The notes beneath the pieces were generated by a model, which had not been told where the DNA came from, made no database searches, and saw only the letters and a program-made list of their open reading frames with translations. Positions 18,153 to 27,682 of a stretch of 64,000 bases of DNA are shown here, piece after piece. This stretch comes from Leptothoe spongobia TAU-MAC 1115 (GTDB taxonomy: Bacteria; Cyanobacteriota; Cyanobacteriia; Phormidesmidales; Phormidesmidaceae): NCBI RefSeq assembly GCF_018739885.1, contig NZ_JADOES010000012.1, positions 53,400-117,399 on the forward strand, given 5' to 3'. Each line of letters opens with the position of its first letter. Within the stretch, counting starts at the first letter, position 1. Both the position numbers and the translations under genes were made by a program.

Positions 18153-19278
18153 TTAAACGTTTGTTGATTGTGTGATTTGATTTTCTTGTTGGAGCAATGC
18201 TTCGATAAACGGATCAAGATCGCCATTCATGACATCTTCAACGGCTGTGGTTTCAACATTTGTGCGTAGGTCCTTCACCATTTGGTAAGGGTGAAAGACG
18301 TAGTTACGAATTTGATTTCCCCAAGCGGCCTCTACCATATCGCCACGAATATCAGCAACAGCCTGGGCCTGTTGTTCTTGGGCGATAACTAGGAGCTTAG
18401 CTTTGAGCAGAGCCATGGCTTTTTCTCGGTTTTGTAGTTGCGATCTCTCCTGAGTACAACGCACTGACAATCCGGTTGGTAAGTGAGTGATCCGGACAGC
18501 AGTCTCCACCTTATTCACATTCTGACCACCGGCACCGCCAGAACGAGATGTCTTAATTTCTAGGTCTTTATCAGGAATGTCTAGCTCAATAGTGTCATCC
18601 AGGACTGGCATGACTTCAATCCCAGCAAAGCTAGTCTGACGTTTACCATTGGCGTTAAATGGAGAAATCCTTACCAGTCGGTGGGTACCCTTTTCCGCCT
18701 TAAGATAGCCATAGGCATAGCGCCCATCAATTTCTAAGGTGGCCGACTTCAAGCCAGCTTCATCACCCTTCGATTCTTCTACAAGCTTGACATTGTAGCT
18801 GTGCTGCTCGCACCAGCGGGTATACATGCGTAGTAGCATTTCTGCCCAGTCCTGAGCATCTGTCCCCCCTGCTCCGGCATTGATCGTAACTACGGCACTA
18901 TTTTTGTCGTAAGGACCAGATAGCAGTTGCTGTAGCTCCCACTGATCGAGAGCTTTAGCAAGGGTCTGAGCTGTTTCTTGAGCTTCGGTCAAGAGTGCTG
19001 GATCAGATTCGACCTCTAATAGTTCTACGATGGTTTGAATATCACCTAGCTGGGTGGTCCAGGTATTGAGCTGTTCCAGATAAGATTTATATTCGTTCAG
19101 GGTTTGCAGGGTTTTTTGCGCTTGTTCCTGATTGTCCCAAAAGTCTGGTTGGGCCGCTACCTGCTCTAGATCATCGATCTTTGCTTGAATGGCAGGCAGG
19201 TCAAAGATACTCCTGAGCTTTGCCCAGGCGATTGGTCAGTAGATCGCTTTCGCGTTTAAGGTCGGACAGATCTAGCAT
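18153..19278 (-). CDS. prfB: Peptide chain release factor 2, with programmed +1 frameshift
   Basis: RF2 recognises UGA and UAA stop codons and releases the peptide. The gene is in two frames. A 25-codon leader from ATG 19278 ([20 protein letters not shown], then AQEYL) ends at an in-frame TGA (19203-19201); translation then continues in the +1 frame from GAC at 19202 through to 18153. The slip site is CTT TGA C, preceded by CAGGAG, the standard autoregulatory arrangement: low RF2 lets the ribosome shift at its own UGA. The main body has the stop-codon tripeptide in [16 protein letters not shown] and the catalytic GGQ in [20 protein letters not shown]. The product is about 374 residues, full length. 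First gene of the DUF3285-ybeY-dgkA-trpG cluster. Confidence 0.95.
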
Positions 19279-19366
19279 TGGGCAATTGGCTGTCAGTAAA
19301 GTAGTTCGTAGCTTACTAATTCTATAATGTCACTCGCAACCCGATTTGACTGTTGACCTATACCCT

Positions 19367-19993
19367 ATGTCCCTTTCTTCTAAACTTTGGCAGGAGCATT
19401 TAGACCTTGCCAATGAGAGTCTTGCCCATCCATTTGTCCAAGGCATTGCAGATGGTACCTTACCCAAAGAGATATTTGCTTATTATGTGGGACAGGATGC
19501 TTTTTTTTTAGAGGCGTTTGCCCGAGCCTACAGTGTTGCGGCTGCTAAATCCCCAACATGGCAAAGTTTTAATGTATTTCACGATTTGGCTGCAGGGGTT
19601 ATAGCAGAGCTGAATCTACACCAGAACTATGCACAAACCTGGAATGTTGATCTGAGCCAGGTGCAACCAGGGGCCGCTACACTGCAGTATACGGAATTTT
19701 TACTGGCAACAGCTTGGAGTCAGGCTATTGATGTGACGGCGGTAGCCATGGCTCCTTGTATGCGTCTTTATGCCTATTTGGGACAGCGGCTGGCTCATGG
19801 AGAGAGCCCAAAGCATACTTACAAGGACTGGATTTCCACTTACAGCAGTGATGAGTTTGAGCCCTTAGTCGCTCAATTAGAATCCATTGTGGATGACTAT
19901 GCTGAAGATAGTGAGCTGATTCAGTCTACATATCGCTATGCCATGGAATGTGAGCGAGACTTTTTCGAGGCTGCATGGCGATCTCAGGGCTAG
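19367..19993 (+). CDS. tenA: TenA family aminopyrimidine aminohydrolase (thiaminase II)
   Basis: TenA enzymes salvage thiamine by hydrolysing 4-amino-5-aminomethyl-2-methylpyrimidine to the hydroxymethyl form. The all-helical fold is evident (LWQEHLDLANESLAHPFVQG, FAYYVGQDAFFLEAFARAYS). The catalytic Cys lies in VAMAPCMRLYAYLG, and the C-terminal Glu in ECERDFFEAAW. The 208-residue length fits. ATG 19367 (MSLSSKLW) is preferred to the in-frame TTG at 19346. It stands alone on the plus strand, divergent from prfB and convergent with a decayed gene; no thiamine biosynthesis genes are nearby. Confidence 0.9.
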   Translation: MSLSSKLWQEHLDLANESLAHPFVQGIADGTLPKEIFAYYVGQDAFFLEAFARAYSVAAAKSPTWQSFNVFHDLAAGVIAELNLHQNYAQTWNVDLSQVQPGAATLQYTEFLLATAWSQAIDVTAVAMAPCMRLYAYLGQRLAHGESPKHTYKDWISTYSSDEFEPLVAQLESIVDDYAEDSELIQSTYRYAMECERDFFEAAWRSQG

Positions 19994-20037
19994 GTTAGCT
20001 GCGACCGTTTGAGAAGGTTTGTCTTAGTGGGTTTGGC

Positions 20038-20270
20038 TTATGAGATGGCCACACCTGCCCTGCCCTCGGCAAATTTCCTTAATTCCTCAGTCAACTGATC
20101 CACATTGCGCTCGTTAGACCATTCAAATGGAGTCCGCAGCGTGATGTGAGGCGTTGAGTTAAACGCTTTGTGAGAGTCATAGTGCTCTTCAAAATATCTT
20201 TTGATTTCGTGACGAGTGCTTGAATCTCCGGTGGTGGTACCAGAGCGATGAAGAATCGCTGCGAATTCAT
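20038..20270 (-). pseudogene. Remnant of a 2'-5' RNA ligase-family (LigT-like) gene, frameshifted and truncated
   Basis: From ATG 20270 the frame reads MNSQRFFIALVPPPEIQALV, a good LigT-family start. Near 20205-20212 it must move to another frame to continue IKRYFEEHYDSHKAFN, then STPHITLRTPFEW and ELRKFAEGRAGVAIS before TAA at 20038. The HITL motif is the first of the two HxTx catalytic motifs; the second half of the protein (expected total about 180 residues) is absent. A single-base loss plus a lost 3' end makes this a relic of a cyclic-phosphodiesterase/RNA-ligase-like gene. A sequencing error could explain the shift but not the truncation. Confidence 0.82.
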
Positions 20271-20346
20271 AGGTTTTGAATTAATCTTTCTACAATATAT
20301 ATTTGTAGGGCTGTTGCTGAAGGTCGTTATCTTAAAAGGTTAGTCT

Positions 20347-20613
20347 ATGGTCTGGTTTGTCAAAATTGAGCGTGGCATTGTCAATAAATCCACGTTTGAT
20401 CAGTTTGTTCCTGCCCATGTTGCTTACGTCAACGACCTCATTGCTAAAGGACATCAGGCTAAAACTGGCTATTGGGCCGAGCGCGGTGGTGGTATGTTGC
20501 TGTTTCAGGCATCATCCTTAGCTGAAGCTGAAGCGATTATTCAGGCTGATCCACTGATCCAAAATGGCTGTGTGGATTATGAGTTACATGAATGGCATGT
20601 AGTGGTGGAATAG
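20347..20613 (+). CDS. YciI family protein
   Basis: 88-residue protein with the YCII-related ferredoxin-like fold: VWFVKIERG, then FVPAHVAYVNDLIAKGHQAK with the conserved His and the L..G turn, GGGMLLFQASSLAEAEAII, and DPLIQNGCVDYELHEWHVV. The family is often annotated as dehydratase- or hydrolase-like, but members rarely have a known reaction. It starts with ATG and ends 69 bases before smpB on the same strand, so it may be transcribed with smpB. The sequence ahead of it (20271-20346) has the A+T-rich look of a promoter region. Confidence 0.85.
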   Translation: MVWFVKIERGIVNKSTFDQFVPAHVAYVNDLIAKGHQAKTGYWAERGGGMLLFQASSLAEAEAIIQADPLIQNGCVDYELHEWHVVVE

Positions 20614-20682
20614 CCCGCTACAATGGCAAGCCTAGGTACAAGCTTCTTCGCAATTTCTGTAGTTTTCAAGACTTAGGTCAGC

Positions 20683-21168
20683 ATGGCGAAAACCAACAAA
20701 AAATCCCAGTCCAGTGACGGTTTTAAGGTCATGGCTGATAATCGTCAGGCTAGGTTTACCTATGAAATTTTGGACAGCTATGAAGCTGGAATTGCCCTCA
20801 AAGGTACTGAGGTAAAATCCATTCGGGCTGGCAAGGTTAATTTGCGGGATGGCTATGCCCAGGTAAAAAATGGTGAGGTGTGGCTGTTAAATGTCCACAT
20901 TTCGCCCCACAATATGACTAATCAGGCCTACAACCACGATCCACGTCGTCCTCGACGGTTGCTTTTGCATAAGGCCGAAATTCGGAAGCTCATTGGCAAA
21001 GTGGAAGAAAAGGGGCTTACTTTGGTCCCTCTGAAGCTGTACCTAAAAAAAGGCCGTGTCAAGGTCAACATTGCTGTTGGACGTGGTAAAAAGCTGCATG
21101 ATAAGCGTGAATCCTTAAAGAAAAAGCAGGAAAAACGAGATATTGCTCGTATGCTGAAAAATAGTTAG
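20683..21168 (+). CDS. smpB: SsrA-binding protein SmpB
   Basis: SmpB binds tmRNA and delivers it to stalled ribosomes for trans-translation. The OB-fold core is clear: ARFTYEILDSYEAGIALKG, TEVKSIRAGKVNLRDGYAQV, VHISPHNMTNQAYNHDPRRP, RRLLLHKAEIRKL and LVPLKLYLKKGRVKVNIAVG. The tail KLHDKRESLKKKQEKRDIAR is the basic C-terminus that enters the mRNA channel. 161 residues is normal. Its stop codon overlaps by four bases the stop of the convergent ATP-grasp gene. I did not find the tmRNA gene in this window. Confidence 0.95.
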   Translation: MAKTNKKSQSSDGFKVMADNRQARFTYEILDSYEAGIALKGTEVKSIRAGKVNLRDGYAQVKNGEVWLLNVHISPHNMTNQAYNHDPRRPRRLLLHKAEIRKLIGKVEEKGLTLVPLKLYLKKGRVKVNIAVGRGKKLHDKRESLKKKQEKRDIARMLKNS

Positions 21169-22703
21169 CTTGTTTCTCTGTCTAAAGCGGTCACGACCTG
21201 TTCGTATATTTGCTCGGCTTCTTCGGGAGTATTACCGATACAGGTGAGGCCTAATTTCCCATATTCCGAAAGGCAACCCATTAAGTGAAAAGCTGCTCCT
21301 GTACCGGCAATAGAGTTAAAGTGCAACTGCTCCACCATAATGATGTCCATCAGATCATTGGGGAGCAATCCTCGATATTGATCTTTTTGTAAATTGTCGG
21401 AAGCTCTATAGAATTTGGGTTGTCCCTGTGGTGTATAAAACTGTCCATCTTCTAGGTTGTAGTTGCCGTTGGTTAAGAGCTGCAGAGCCATAAATGGATG
21501 GGTGGTACCTCCTTTACGCAAGTTGATTTCGATTGCGTTTAATTCCCAATATCGTTGCTTTGTTTGTACGGCAATAAAATCGACGCTGTATCGCTCCAAC
21601 GCTCCACGCTGGGCTAGAACTTCTCCTACCCGACGACCTATTGTCTGTAGTTCCATGCGATAGGCTTCGTCGGCAGGAAATCGACAGCCTAAAAAGATTT
21701 GTCCGTCTGGGCCACCGAGAATTTGGTCGTGGGTAGATAGGATTTCTACGTCACCAAAGGGAGTGATATGGCCTTGAACGCTGGGGGACCGTTTGATATC
21801 TCCTTCAATGAAAGCCTCTGCGATCGCACCCAGCTCCTCAATTTTGCGACTAAAATGCCCCCAAGTTTCATTCATGTACTGAAATCGCATATGTTTGAAG
21901 GCGTCTAGTACAGAACTAACTCGTTTTTCGTGGTGTACTTTGCCAGGTGCAACAGTAGCCAACTCATCCAACATCAGTAGGGCATTGCCTTCTCCGGAAA
22001 ATCCCTCGTTGAGTTTAATGACAATGCGTTTTAAGTGTGGTTGTCGTTCCCAAAGCTGGGCGGTTGCGATCGCTAGATCTTTAACGCAATAGGTAAGGCT
22101 ACTTCCCTCTGGATGAGGGACATCACAGGCCGCAAAAATTTCTCGACTGCCAGCTTTAGTCCCTAGCTCTAGCAATGTTGGAGATACCGCCATGAGTGGG
22201 ATATTGAGCGTTAGCGCTAGTTGCTTCTCCCAATCCGTAGAGTTAAAACACACCATGTAGGCTTCTTGGGGAGAAAGGCAATGACGAATTCGTTCGATTA
22301 AACGAGGACGATTCAGGACTTTCTCGGTCAAAGGTCGTTGTGACCCATCATAAGTAGAAAATAATCGCAACCGGTTCTCGGCATGAGAGCTAGGGATACC
22401 AGGTAGTAGCTCCAGATAGTAGTCCACAATGCTTGGATGCAATGGTTGAGATGTCACATATATCAATGACGTATTAGGGTTACGTAAATGAAGTAATGAA
22501 AACAGTAAGCGTTCTTCATAATGATGTACCCCCTCTACCTTGCGTAATTCCTCTTGATCAAGGCTGAGCGAAGGCACAACCAGAATTTGTCTAGGTTCAC
22601 GGTCAAAGCAGTTAATCGGTTGCCAGCAAGTGGTCAGTTGAGTCTGAAGCTGGCAAAACCTTGATTCATCTGAGACTATCCAGTTGGCCGATGCAGATGC
22701 CAC
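21165..22703 (-). CDS. PGM1-related ATP-grasp peptide ligase-like protein
   Basis: 512-residue protein resembling cyanobacterial 'peptide ligase PGM1-related' proteins. PGM1 is an ATP-grasp ligase joining an amino-acid derivative to a peptide in pheganomycin synthesis. The N-terminal region (about 1-190) includes QILVVPSLSLDQEELRKVEG, and the ATP-grasp region has RIVIKLNEGFSGEGNALL, EAFIEGDIKRSPSVQ and the metal-binding stretch YWELNAIEINLRKGGTTHPF. The C-terminal part ends in HLMGCLSEYGKLGLTCIGNT. The GTG start is supported by an AAGGAA sequence six bases upstream. No other peptide-biosynthesis genes are close, so the substrate is unknown. Confidence 0.82.
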   Translation of the reverse strand: MASASANWIVSDESRFCQLQTQLTTCWQPINCFDREPRQILVVPSLSLDQEELRKVEGVHHYEERLLFSLLHLRNPNTSLIYVTSQPLHPSIVDYYLELLPGIPSSHAENRLRLFSTYDGSQRPLTEKVLNRPRLIERIRHCLSPQEAYMVCFNSTDWEKQLALTLNIPLMAVSPTLLELGTKAGSREIFAACDVPHPEGSSLTYCVKDLAIATAQLWERQPHLKRIVIKLNEGFSGEGNALLMLDELATVAPGKVHHEKRVSSVLDAFKHMRFQYMNETWGHFSRKIEELGAIAEAFIEGDIKRSPSVQGHITPFGDVEILSTHDQILGGPDGQIFLGCRFPADEAYRMELQTIGRRVGEVLAQRGALERYSVDFIAVQTKQRYWELNAIEINLRKGGTTHPFMALQLLTNGNYNLEDGQFYTPQGQPKFYRASDNLQKDQYRGLLPNDLMDIIMVEQLHFNSIAGTGAAFHLMGCLSEYGKLGLTCIGNTPEEAEQIYEQVVTALDRETS

Positions 22704-22879
22704 AACAATTCCTTAACCAAGGTAACTGGTTATTGATTTTATTACATCAGATCAAAGCGCAAGGCTTATTCCTCCCATAATTTTGTTCAATTTATTTGAA
22801 TATAGGTACTCGCTAAAAATCTGATTTTCTGAGATTAATTAGATTCATAAGCACGCTAAGAAATCAAAATATGGTCTAT

Positions 22880-22917
22880 AAAAATAGCAGCGACGTAGAG
22901 TAGTTCTCACGTCGCTG
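22880..22917 (-). terminator. Terminator downstream of sigF
   Basis: Stem CAGCGACGT / ACGTCGCTG (22888-22896 and 22909-22917), extended inward by GAG/CTC past one bulged A. On the minus strand it is followed by CTATTTTTATAG, a U-rich tract, about 95 bases after the sigF stop. The remainder of 22704-23010 shows nothing else. Confidence 0.78.
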
Positions 22918-23010
22918 TTTATGAGCTAATAAAGGTTTGATGTTACAGCTAAAACTATAGCTATCTTCAAATTTTATTAGCCTGTCAAATTCAGAAAAAA
23001 TCTAGATGCT

Positions 23011-23796
23011 TTAGGGATCTGTTTGTAACGCTTGGGGTTGTAAATAGGCAATCATTTGGTCGACACCCCTTTGAATACGGCGAGTCACTGTCATTGGGCT
23101 AACTCCAATTCGTTCAGCTACCTCCTTGCGTGAAAGTCCCTTAAAAAACACAAATTCTATAGCTGAACGTGTCTTTTCTTCTAGTTGACTCAGTGCTCGT
23201 TGTAGCTGTTGCCGATCCTCTTCCAGAGCTTGTAAGAGCTGATAGTGCATATCAGGTAGGGTGTCTCCGAGCGTGATGGTTGAGTCCGTCTGATGGCAGA
23301 CAGTGGCATCCAAACTTAAGGGCATGCGGTTCTTATTAGCCATTTTGACCTGACGCCATTCCTTGACAGAAATACTAAGAGCTTCAGCCATTTCATGGTC
23401 AGACGGCTGACGACCGTAGTGGCGTAGCAAATCGGCCTGCATTTTCTGGCTAGCCTTTTGCAAATCTTGCCAACGTCGAGGAATTTTAACAGTAGAGCCC
23501 CTATCTCGAAGAAAGTGGAGCATTTCGCCGCGAATATAGGGGACAGCAAAGGAACTAAATGCACAGCCTTGGCTTGGATCAAATCGCTCAATGGCTCGGA
23601 TCAAACCAAGATAACCAATTTGTTCAAGATCTTCGTAAGGTTCAGCGCATTGGTGACTGACGCGGTGCGCTATCTTTCTTACTAAACCTGCATTTAAGCG
23701 GACTAAATCATTGCGCAGCTTGATCGATGGCTGTTGTTTATATGCCATCAGCATCTCCATCCCGCGAGAGCGAAGCGATGAGGTTTGAGTAGCCAT
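23011..23796 (-). CDS. sigF: RNA polymerase sigma factor SigF (group 3)
   Basis: Alternative sigma factor of 261 residues. Region 2 (NDLVRLNAGLVRKIAHRVSH, DLEQIGYLGLIRAIERFDPS, GCAFSSFAVPYIRGEMLHFL) binds the -10 element, region 3 begins KIPRRWQDLQKASQ, and region 4 (LSQLEEKTRSAIEFVFFKGL, SRKEVAERIGVSPMTVTRRI) binds the -35 element. This domain set without region 1.1 matches cyanobacterial SigF, related to the sporulation/stress sigma factors of firmicutes; in Synechocystis it controls type IV pili and motility. No anti-sigma factor gene is adjacent. A clear terminator follows, and an unusually long 802-base region lies upstream. Confidence 0.92.
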   Translation of the reverse strand: MATQTSSLRSRGMEMLMAYKQQPSIKLRNDLVRLNAGLVRKIAHRVSHQCAEPYEDLEQIGYLGLIRAIERFDPSQGCAFSSFAVPYIRGEMLHFLRDRGSTVKIPRRWQDLQKASQKMQADLLRHYGRQPSDHEMAEALSISVKEWRQVKMANKNRMPLSLDATVCHQTDSTITLGDTLPDMHYQLLQALEEDRQQLQRALSQLEEKTRSAIEFVFFKGLSRKEVAERIGVSPMTVTRRIQRGVDQMIAYLQPQALQTDP

Positions 23797-24598
23797 AGTG
23801 TGCTAAATATCCTGTGTCAGGGCGTTAAATCGTGATTTAAGTACATTGTCGGGATGTTGACTTAAGCCCACCATCGTTGGATTACGGGACTCGGTCTATA
23901 AATTTTCCGAGAGACTCCGTATATTTACTCTGGCTGTTTAAATAAACACTTTATTTCAGATCGCTCAAATGTATATGGCAAGATACATTGATGACATCTA
24001 ATCAGTGGATTTCCTGAATGAATTCAGATTAATAAAAAAGTATACTTCTGTGCTTTTTTATGCGTAGAAAATCATTTCTAGAAGTAGATTAAAAGTAAGA
24101 AAATATTTTGAAAGCAGTTTCTGCAAGTTTGCATGAGCTCATGTAAGGGTTAACTAGCCCAATTGCTTTACATGCCTTTGAACCCCAAAAACTAGCTATT
24201 ATTTGAAATTAAGTCTACTATTTAACTTCTTACTCTATAAGCATTCCCATCAAGGTTTATAAATATAACTTTTGCTTGCTAAAGATATTTTTCCTAAAAT
24301 ATTAAATAATTTCTTAGCCGTTTTTTACTAAAAGCCTTTGACTTGCCAGGCACCCTACATCTTGTCCATAAGCAATGACAGGGTTCTTAGGAAACCCTTG
24401 AAAGTTCCTTGAATTTGTCTCATTCAAGCTTGTAATATGAAACCCTGGCTGATAGCACCCGGTATCGAAGAGCGTCCACAAGGGAGTACCCCTACAAGAT
24501 TGTTCATTTTTAATCGAGGTTAAGGACTGCGGATTTGGTATAAGATGCTTTGAACCTTGATAGGTAAGACATTGGAGTTACTTTACAAGTCTTGGATC
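23797..24598. other. Long gene-free region upstream of sigF, partly structured
   Basis: 802 bases between the sigF start and the hydrolase stop, both minus strand. The half near sigF is A+T-rich and includes the inverted repeat TGTTTA-AA-TAAACA (about 23935-23949), a possible regulator site. The distal part (24379-24447) contains several short hairpins: AGGGTT/AACCCT (24380-24398), CTTGAAT/ATTCAAG (24408-24428) and an alternative partner for the first arm at 24441-24447. No protein frame or known RNA family was recognised. Confidence 0.5.
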
Positions 24599-25444
24599 CT
24601 AGTCCAATCTTTCGCGATGTAAGAAGCCTTGGATTATGGATAAATAAGTAGTTGCATCTTCCAACATAGGAAAATGACCAGTTTCTGGTACCTCAACATA
24701 CTCAATGCAAGTATTCAAAGAGGCTGCTTGACGCCCTAGCTCGGCAGGAGTAATTTTGTCGTATTGTCCAGATATCATCAATGTAGGTATGTTAATACTG
24801 GAAAAAGCTGTAGGCATTGTATCTGTAGCATGCTTGCTTACTGATGCCTTCAGGGTGCCCATGGCCGTAGCTGTATCAGCCTGTAGGAAATCGTTCAGAA
24901 ATACTTTTTTGTCAGCGTAGGGAATTTGCCCCTTTAAAAAGCGCGACATAAATATTTGGGGAGCCAGTGGAATATGGGCTAGCCAAGATGGTCGAAATGC
25001 GACGACATAGCTACCAAATCGCTGAAAGGCTTCAAAGGCATGTTTGTCATATTCAAAGGAGCCATTGCAGGTCAAAATCGCTTTGTTGACCCGTTGGGAA
25101 AAGCAATTGAGAAAATAAAGTGCGACTGAGGCTCCCATTGAATGGGCAATCAGAAATACATCTTCTAACTTTAAGGCGTTCAATAAACATTCAAGATCGT
25201 CGGCGAAACTCTCAAGCATGCCTAGCTCAGGGGGCATGTTTGGAGTAGCTTTTGATCGACCAAACCCTCGTAGGTCATACAGCAGACAATCAAAGTCATG
25301 TTTCATAACTTTAGCTGTACTTTCCCAGTAACGTGCTGACCCACCCCAGCCATGAAGAAATACTAATGTTGGGCGATGTCCCGGAGGTCCATCACAAATC
25401 CATTCGTAATAGTGATCAACACCGTTAAGTGTTATGTAGGCCAT
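24599..25444 (-). CDS. Alpha/beta hydrolase
   Basis: Alpha/beta-hydrolase fold protein of 281 residues from ATG 25444 (MAYITLNGVDHYYEWICDGP). The oxyanion strand is TLVFLHGWGGSARYWES, the nucleophile elbow AHSMGAS carries the catalytic Ser, the Asp is in LMISGQYDKITPAELG and the His in VPETGHFPMLED. The triad is intact. The fold covers esterases, haloperoxidase-like enzymes and C-C bond hydrolases, and nothing in the sequence fixes the substrate. It follows clpX by about 150 bases on the same strand. An upstream in-frame start at 25465 is possible but adds residues not typical of the family. Confidence 0.87.
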   Translation of the reverse strand: MAYITLNGVDHYYEWICDGPPGHRPTLVFLHGWGGSARYWESTAKVMKHDFDCLLYDLRGFGRSKATPNMPPELGMLESFADDLECLLNALKLEDVFLIAHSMGASVALYFLNCFSQRVNKAILTCNGSFEYDKHAFEAFQRFGSYVVAFRPSWLAHIPLAPQIFMSRFLKGQIPYADKKVFLNDFLQADTATAMGTLKASVSKHATDTMPTAFSSINIPTLMISGQYDKITPAELGRQAASLNTCIEYVEVPETGHFPMLEDATTYLSIIQGFLHRERLD

Positions 25445-25591
25445 GGAACCCTGAAACCTTAACAACTTCCCAATTAGGATGTCACCTAGTGAGCATAAAC
25501 CCTTATAATCAACGGTTTTAATTAAACCTTGTCCACATCCAGGATGAGGATTTGCTTTAAGAGAAGCTATAGATTTTGATTGGGATGTGGT

Positions 25592-26938
25592 TTAAGCAGA
25601 CTCCGGTTTTGGCAATGAAGACGGATGCATCAAAAGTTCAGCTGTAGAACGCTTTTCTACCATTTCACGAGTAATTTGAAAGCGCTTCATATCTTTTCTA
25701 GAAGGCAACTCATACATGAGATCGAGCATAATTTCCTCAATGATACTACGCAATGCTCGAGCACCAGTTTTACGCCGATATCCTTCCTGAGCAATCGCCC
25801 GAATAGCATCTGGCTTGAAGTCAAGACTTACATTATCCATGAGCATTAACTTCTGGAATTGCTTAACCAGGGCATTTTTGGGCTCTGTCAAAATAGCCAT
25901 TAAGGCTTCTTCATCGAGGGGATTTAGAACGGATATTGCTGGAATTCGACCGATAAATTCAGGGATCATCCCAAACTTGACGATATCGTCAGCTTCCAGG
26001 TTTATCAGGATGTCAGCTGAACGCTTGTCTCGATTAAACTGCGTTTGAGGCTCACCTGAACCTTGTACAAAGCCCATTGATTTCTTGCCAATGCGCTGTT
26101 CAATAATTTTCTCTAGACCGACAAACGCACCACCGCAGATAAATAAAATATTACTAGTGTCGATTTGAATGCAGTCTTGATAAGGATGCTTACGACCACC
26201 TTGGGGAGGGACATTGGCAACGGTGCCTTCTAACATCTTTAGCAATGCTTGCTGGACACCTTCACCAGAAACATCTCGTGTGATGGACGGATTCTCACTT
26301 TTACGAGCAATTTTATCAATCTCATCGATGTAAATAATGCCTCGTTGAGCTTCTTCTACATCGAGATCGGCTACTTGTAATAGTCTGAGTAGAATATTTT
26401 CTACATCTTCTCCCACATATCCGGCTTCAGTTAGTGTGGTTGCATCGGCTACAGCAAAGGGGACATCCAAGATCTTGGCTAAGGTTTGAGCTAGTAAAGT
26501 TTTACCTGAGCCAGTTGGGCCAATCAATAAAATGTTGGATTTTTGTAGCTCTACGCTATCTTCTCCAGGATCACCCCCTGATTGAACGTAGCTTAATCGC
26601 TTGTAATGGTTATAAACCGCTACCGATAGGACTTTCTTCGCCTCGTTTTGACCGATAACGTGTTCGTCTAGATAGGCTTTAATATCCCGAGGTTTGGGGA
26701 TTTGATTTAGGGAAATATGGGATGGAGATTTGCGACCACGTTCAGGTGGGTGTTCGCGTCGTGGTGCGGGGGGAGTAACTGCAGAACTAGAGTCAAATAG
26801 CTCTTCGTCTAAAATTTCGTTGCAAAGGTCAACACACTCGTCACAGATATAAACTCCTGGACCAGCAATTAGCTTTCGCACCTGTTCCTGAGACTTACCG
26901 CAGAAGGAACATTTAAGATGGGAGTCATACTTAGACAT
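25592..26938 (-). CDS. clpX: ATP-dependent Clp protease ATP-binding subunit ClpX
   Basis: AAA+ unfoldase that selects substrates and threads them into ClpP. The N-terminal C4 zinc finger is [20 protein letters not shown] followed by [10 protein letters not shown]. The AAA module has Walker [16 protein letters not shown], the pore loop with GYVGEDVE, Walker [15 protein letters not shown], and the sensor region [12 protein letters not shown] with [16 protein letters not shown]. The ClpP-docking IGF-type loop corresponds to [10 protein letters not shown], which retains the G-F end. 448 residues. It starts 12 bases after the clpP stop, in the order tig-clpP-clpX. Confidence 0.96.
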   Translation of the reverse strand: MSKYDSHLKCSFCGKSQEQVRKLIAGPGVYICDECVDLCNEILDEELFDSSSAVTPPAPRREHPPERGRKSPSHISLNQIPKPRDIKAYLDEHVIGQNEAKKVLSVAVYNHYKRLSYVQSGGDPGEDSVELQKSNILLIGPTGSGKTLLAQTLAKILDVPFAVADATTLTEAGYVGEDVENILLRLLQVADLDVEEAQRGIIYIDEIDKIARKSENPSITRDVSGEGVQQALLKMLEGTVANVPPQGGRKHPYQDCIQIDTSNILFICGGAFVGLEKIIEQRIGKKSMGFVQGSGEPQTQFNRDKRSADILINLEADDIVKFGMIPEFIGRIPAISVLNPLDEEALMAILTEPKNALVKQFQKLMLMDNVSLDFKPDAIRAIAQEGYRRKTGARALRSIIEEIMLDLMYELPSRKDMKRFQITREMVEKRSTAELLMHPSSLPKPESA

Positions 26939-26950
26939 ATTTGCCCTAAC

Positions 26951-27649
26951 CTAGTGCGTTAACGTCAAATTGGTAGCAGCATCGCGCGAGACTACGGTGT
27001 CAATCAAACCATAGTCAGCAGCTTCAGCAGCAGACATGAAAAAATCTCGCTCGGTGTCTTCTGCGATCTTGTCCAAAGGCTGCCCAGTATGGTCAGCCAA
27101 TAACTCGTTTAATCGCTGCTTTAAGTACAGGATTTCTTGAGCCTGAATTTCGATATCAACTGCTTGACCTTGAGCACCACCCAAGGGCTGATGAATCATG
27201 ATTCGGGAGCTTGGCAAGGCCATACGCTTTCCCTTAGCTCCGCCTGATAGCAAAAATGCTCCCATGCTGGCAGCTAATCCAAAGCAGATAGTGACGACAT
27301 CTGGACGAATTTGCTGCATCGTATCGTAGATTGCCATACCTGCTGTGATGGAGCCACCTGGAGAATTTATATAGATTTGGACATCTTTCTCAGGGTCTTC
27401 CGCATCCAGGTACAGTAGTTGGGCAACAATTGAGTCGGCCAGGGTATCGTCAACACCACTACCAAGAAAAACGATACGCTCTCTTAGCAATCGTGAGTAG
27501 ATGTCAAACGCTCGTTCGCCCCGACCAGACTGTTCAAGTACTACTGGCAGCATATTAGTTGCTTCGTCAGTTCCAGCAGCAGACAATGAATGACCAGACA
27601 AATCTGGCACTGTCTTACTGCGGTAGAGATGAAACATTGATGAATACAT
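26951..27649 (-). CDS. clpP: ATP-dependent Clp protease proteolytic subunit
   Basis: Self-compartmentalised serine protease subunit that works with ClpX. The catalytic triad is visible: Ser in [14 protein letters not shown], His in [11 protein letters not shown] and Asp in [12 protein letters not shown]. The core begins [20 protein letters not shown], and the ~40 residues before it are likely a short propeptide-like extension, as in other cyanobacterial ClpP proteins. Being next to clpX, it corresponds to the clpP2-type gene of other cyanobacteria; the paralogue number is an inference. ATG 27649 is used; a second ATG lies 12 bases downstream. Confidence 0.94.
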   Translation of the reverse strand: MYSSMFHLYRSKTVPDLSGHSLSAAGTDEATNMLPVVLEQSGRGERAFDIYSRLLRERIVFLGSGVDDTLADSIVAQLLYLDAEDPEKDVQIYINSPGGSITAGMAIYDTMQQIRPDVVTICFGLAASMGAFLLSGGAKGKRMALPSSRIMIHQPLGGAQGQAVDIEIQAQEILYLKQRLNELLADHTGQPLDKIAEDTERDFFMSAAEAADYGLIDTVVSRDAATNLTLTH

Positions 27650-27682
27650 ATATGACTTAACGGCGTATAGATATATTATGCC

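Noticed and set aside
18153..18992. Release factor 2 starting at the internal ATG 18992
   Set aside because: Homologous RF2 sequence continues upstream in the same frame to 19202 and then, through the CTT TGA slip site, into the leader at 19278.
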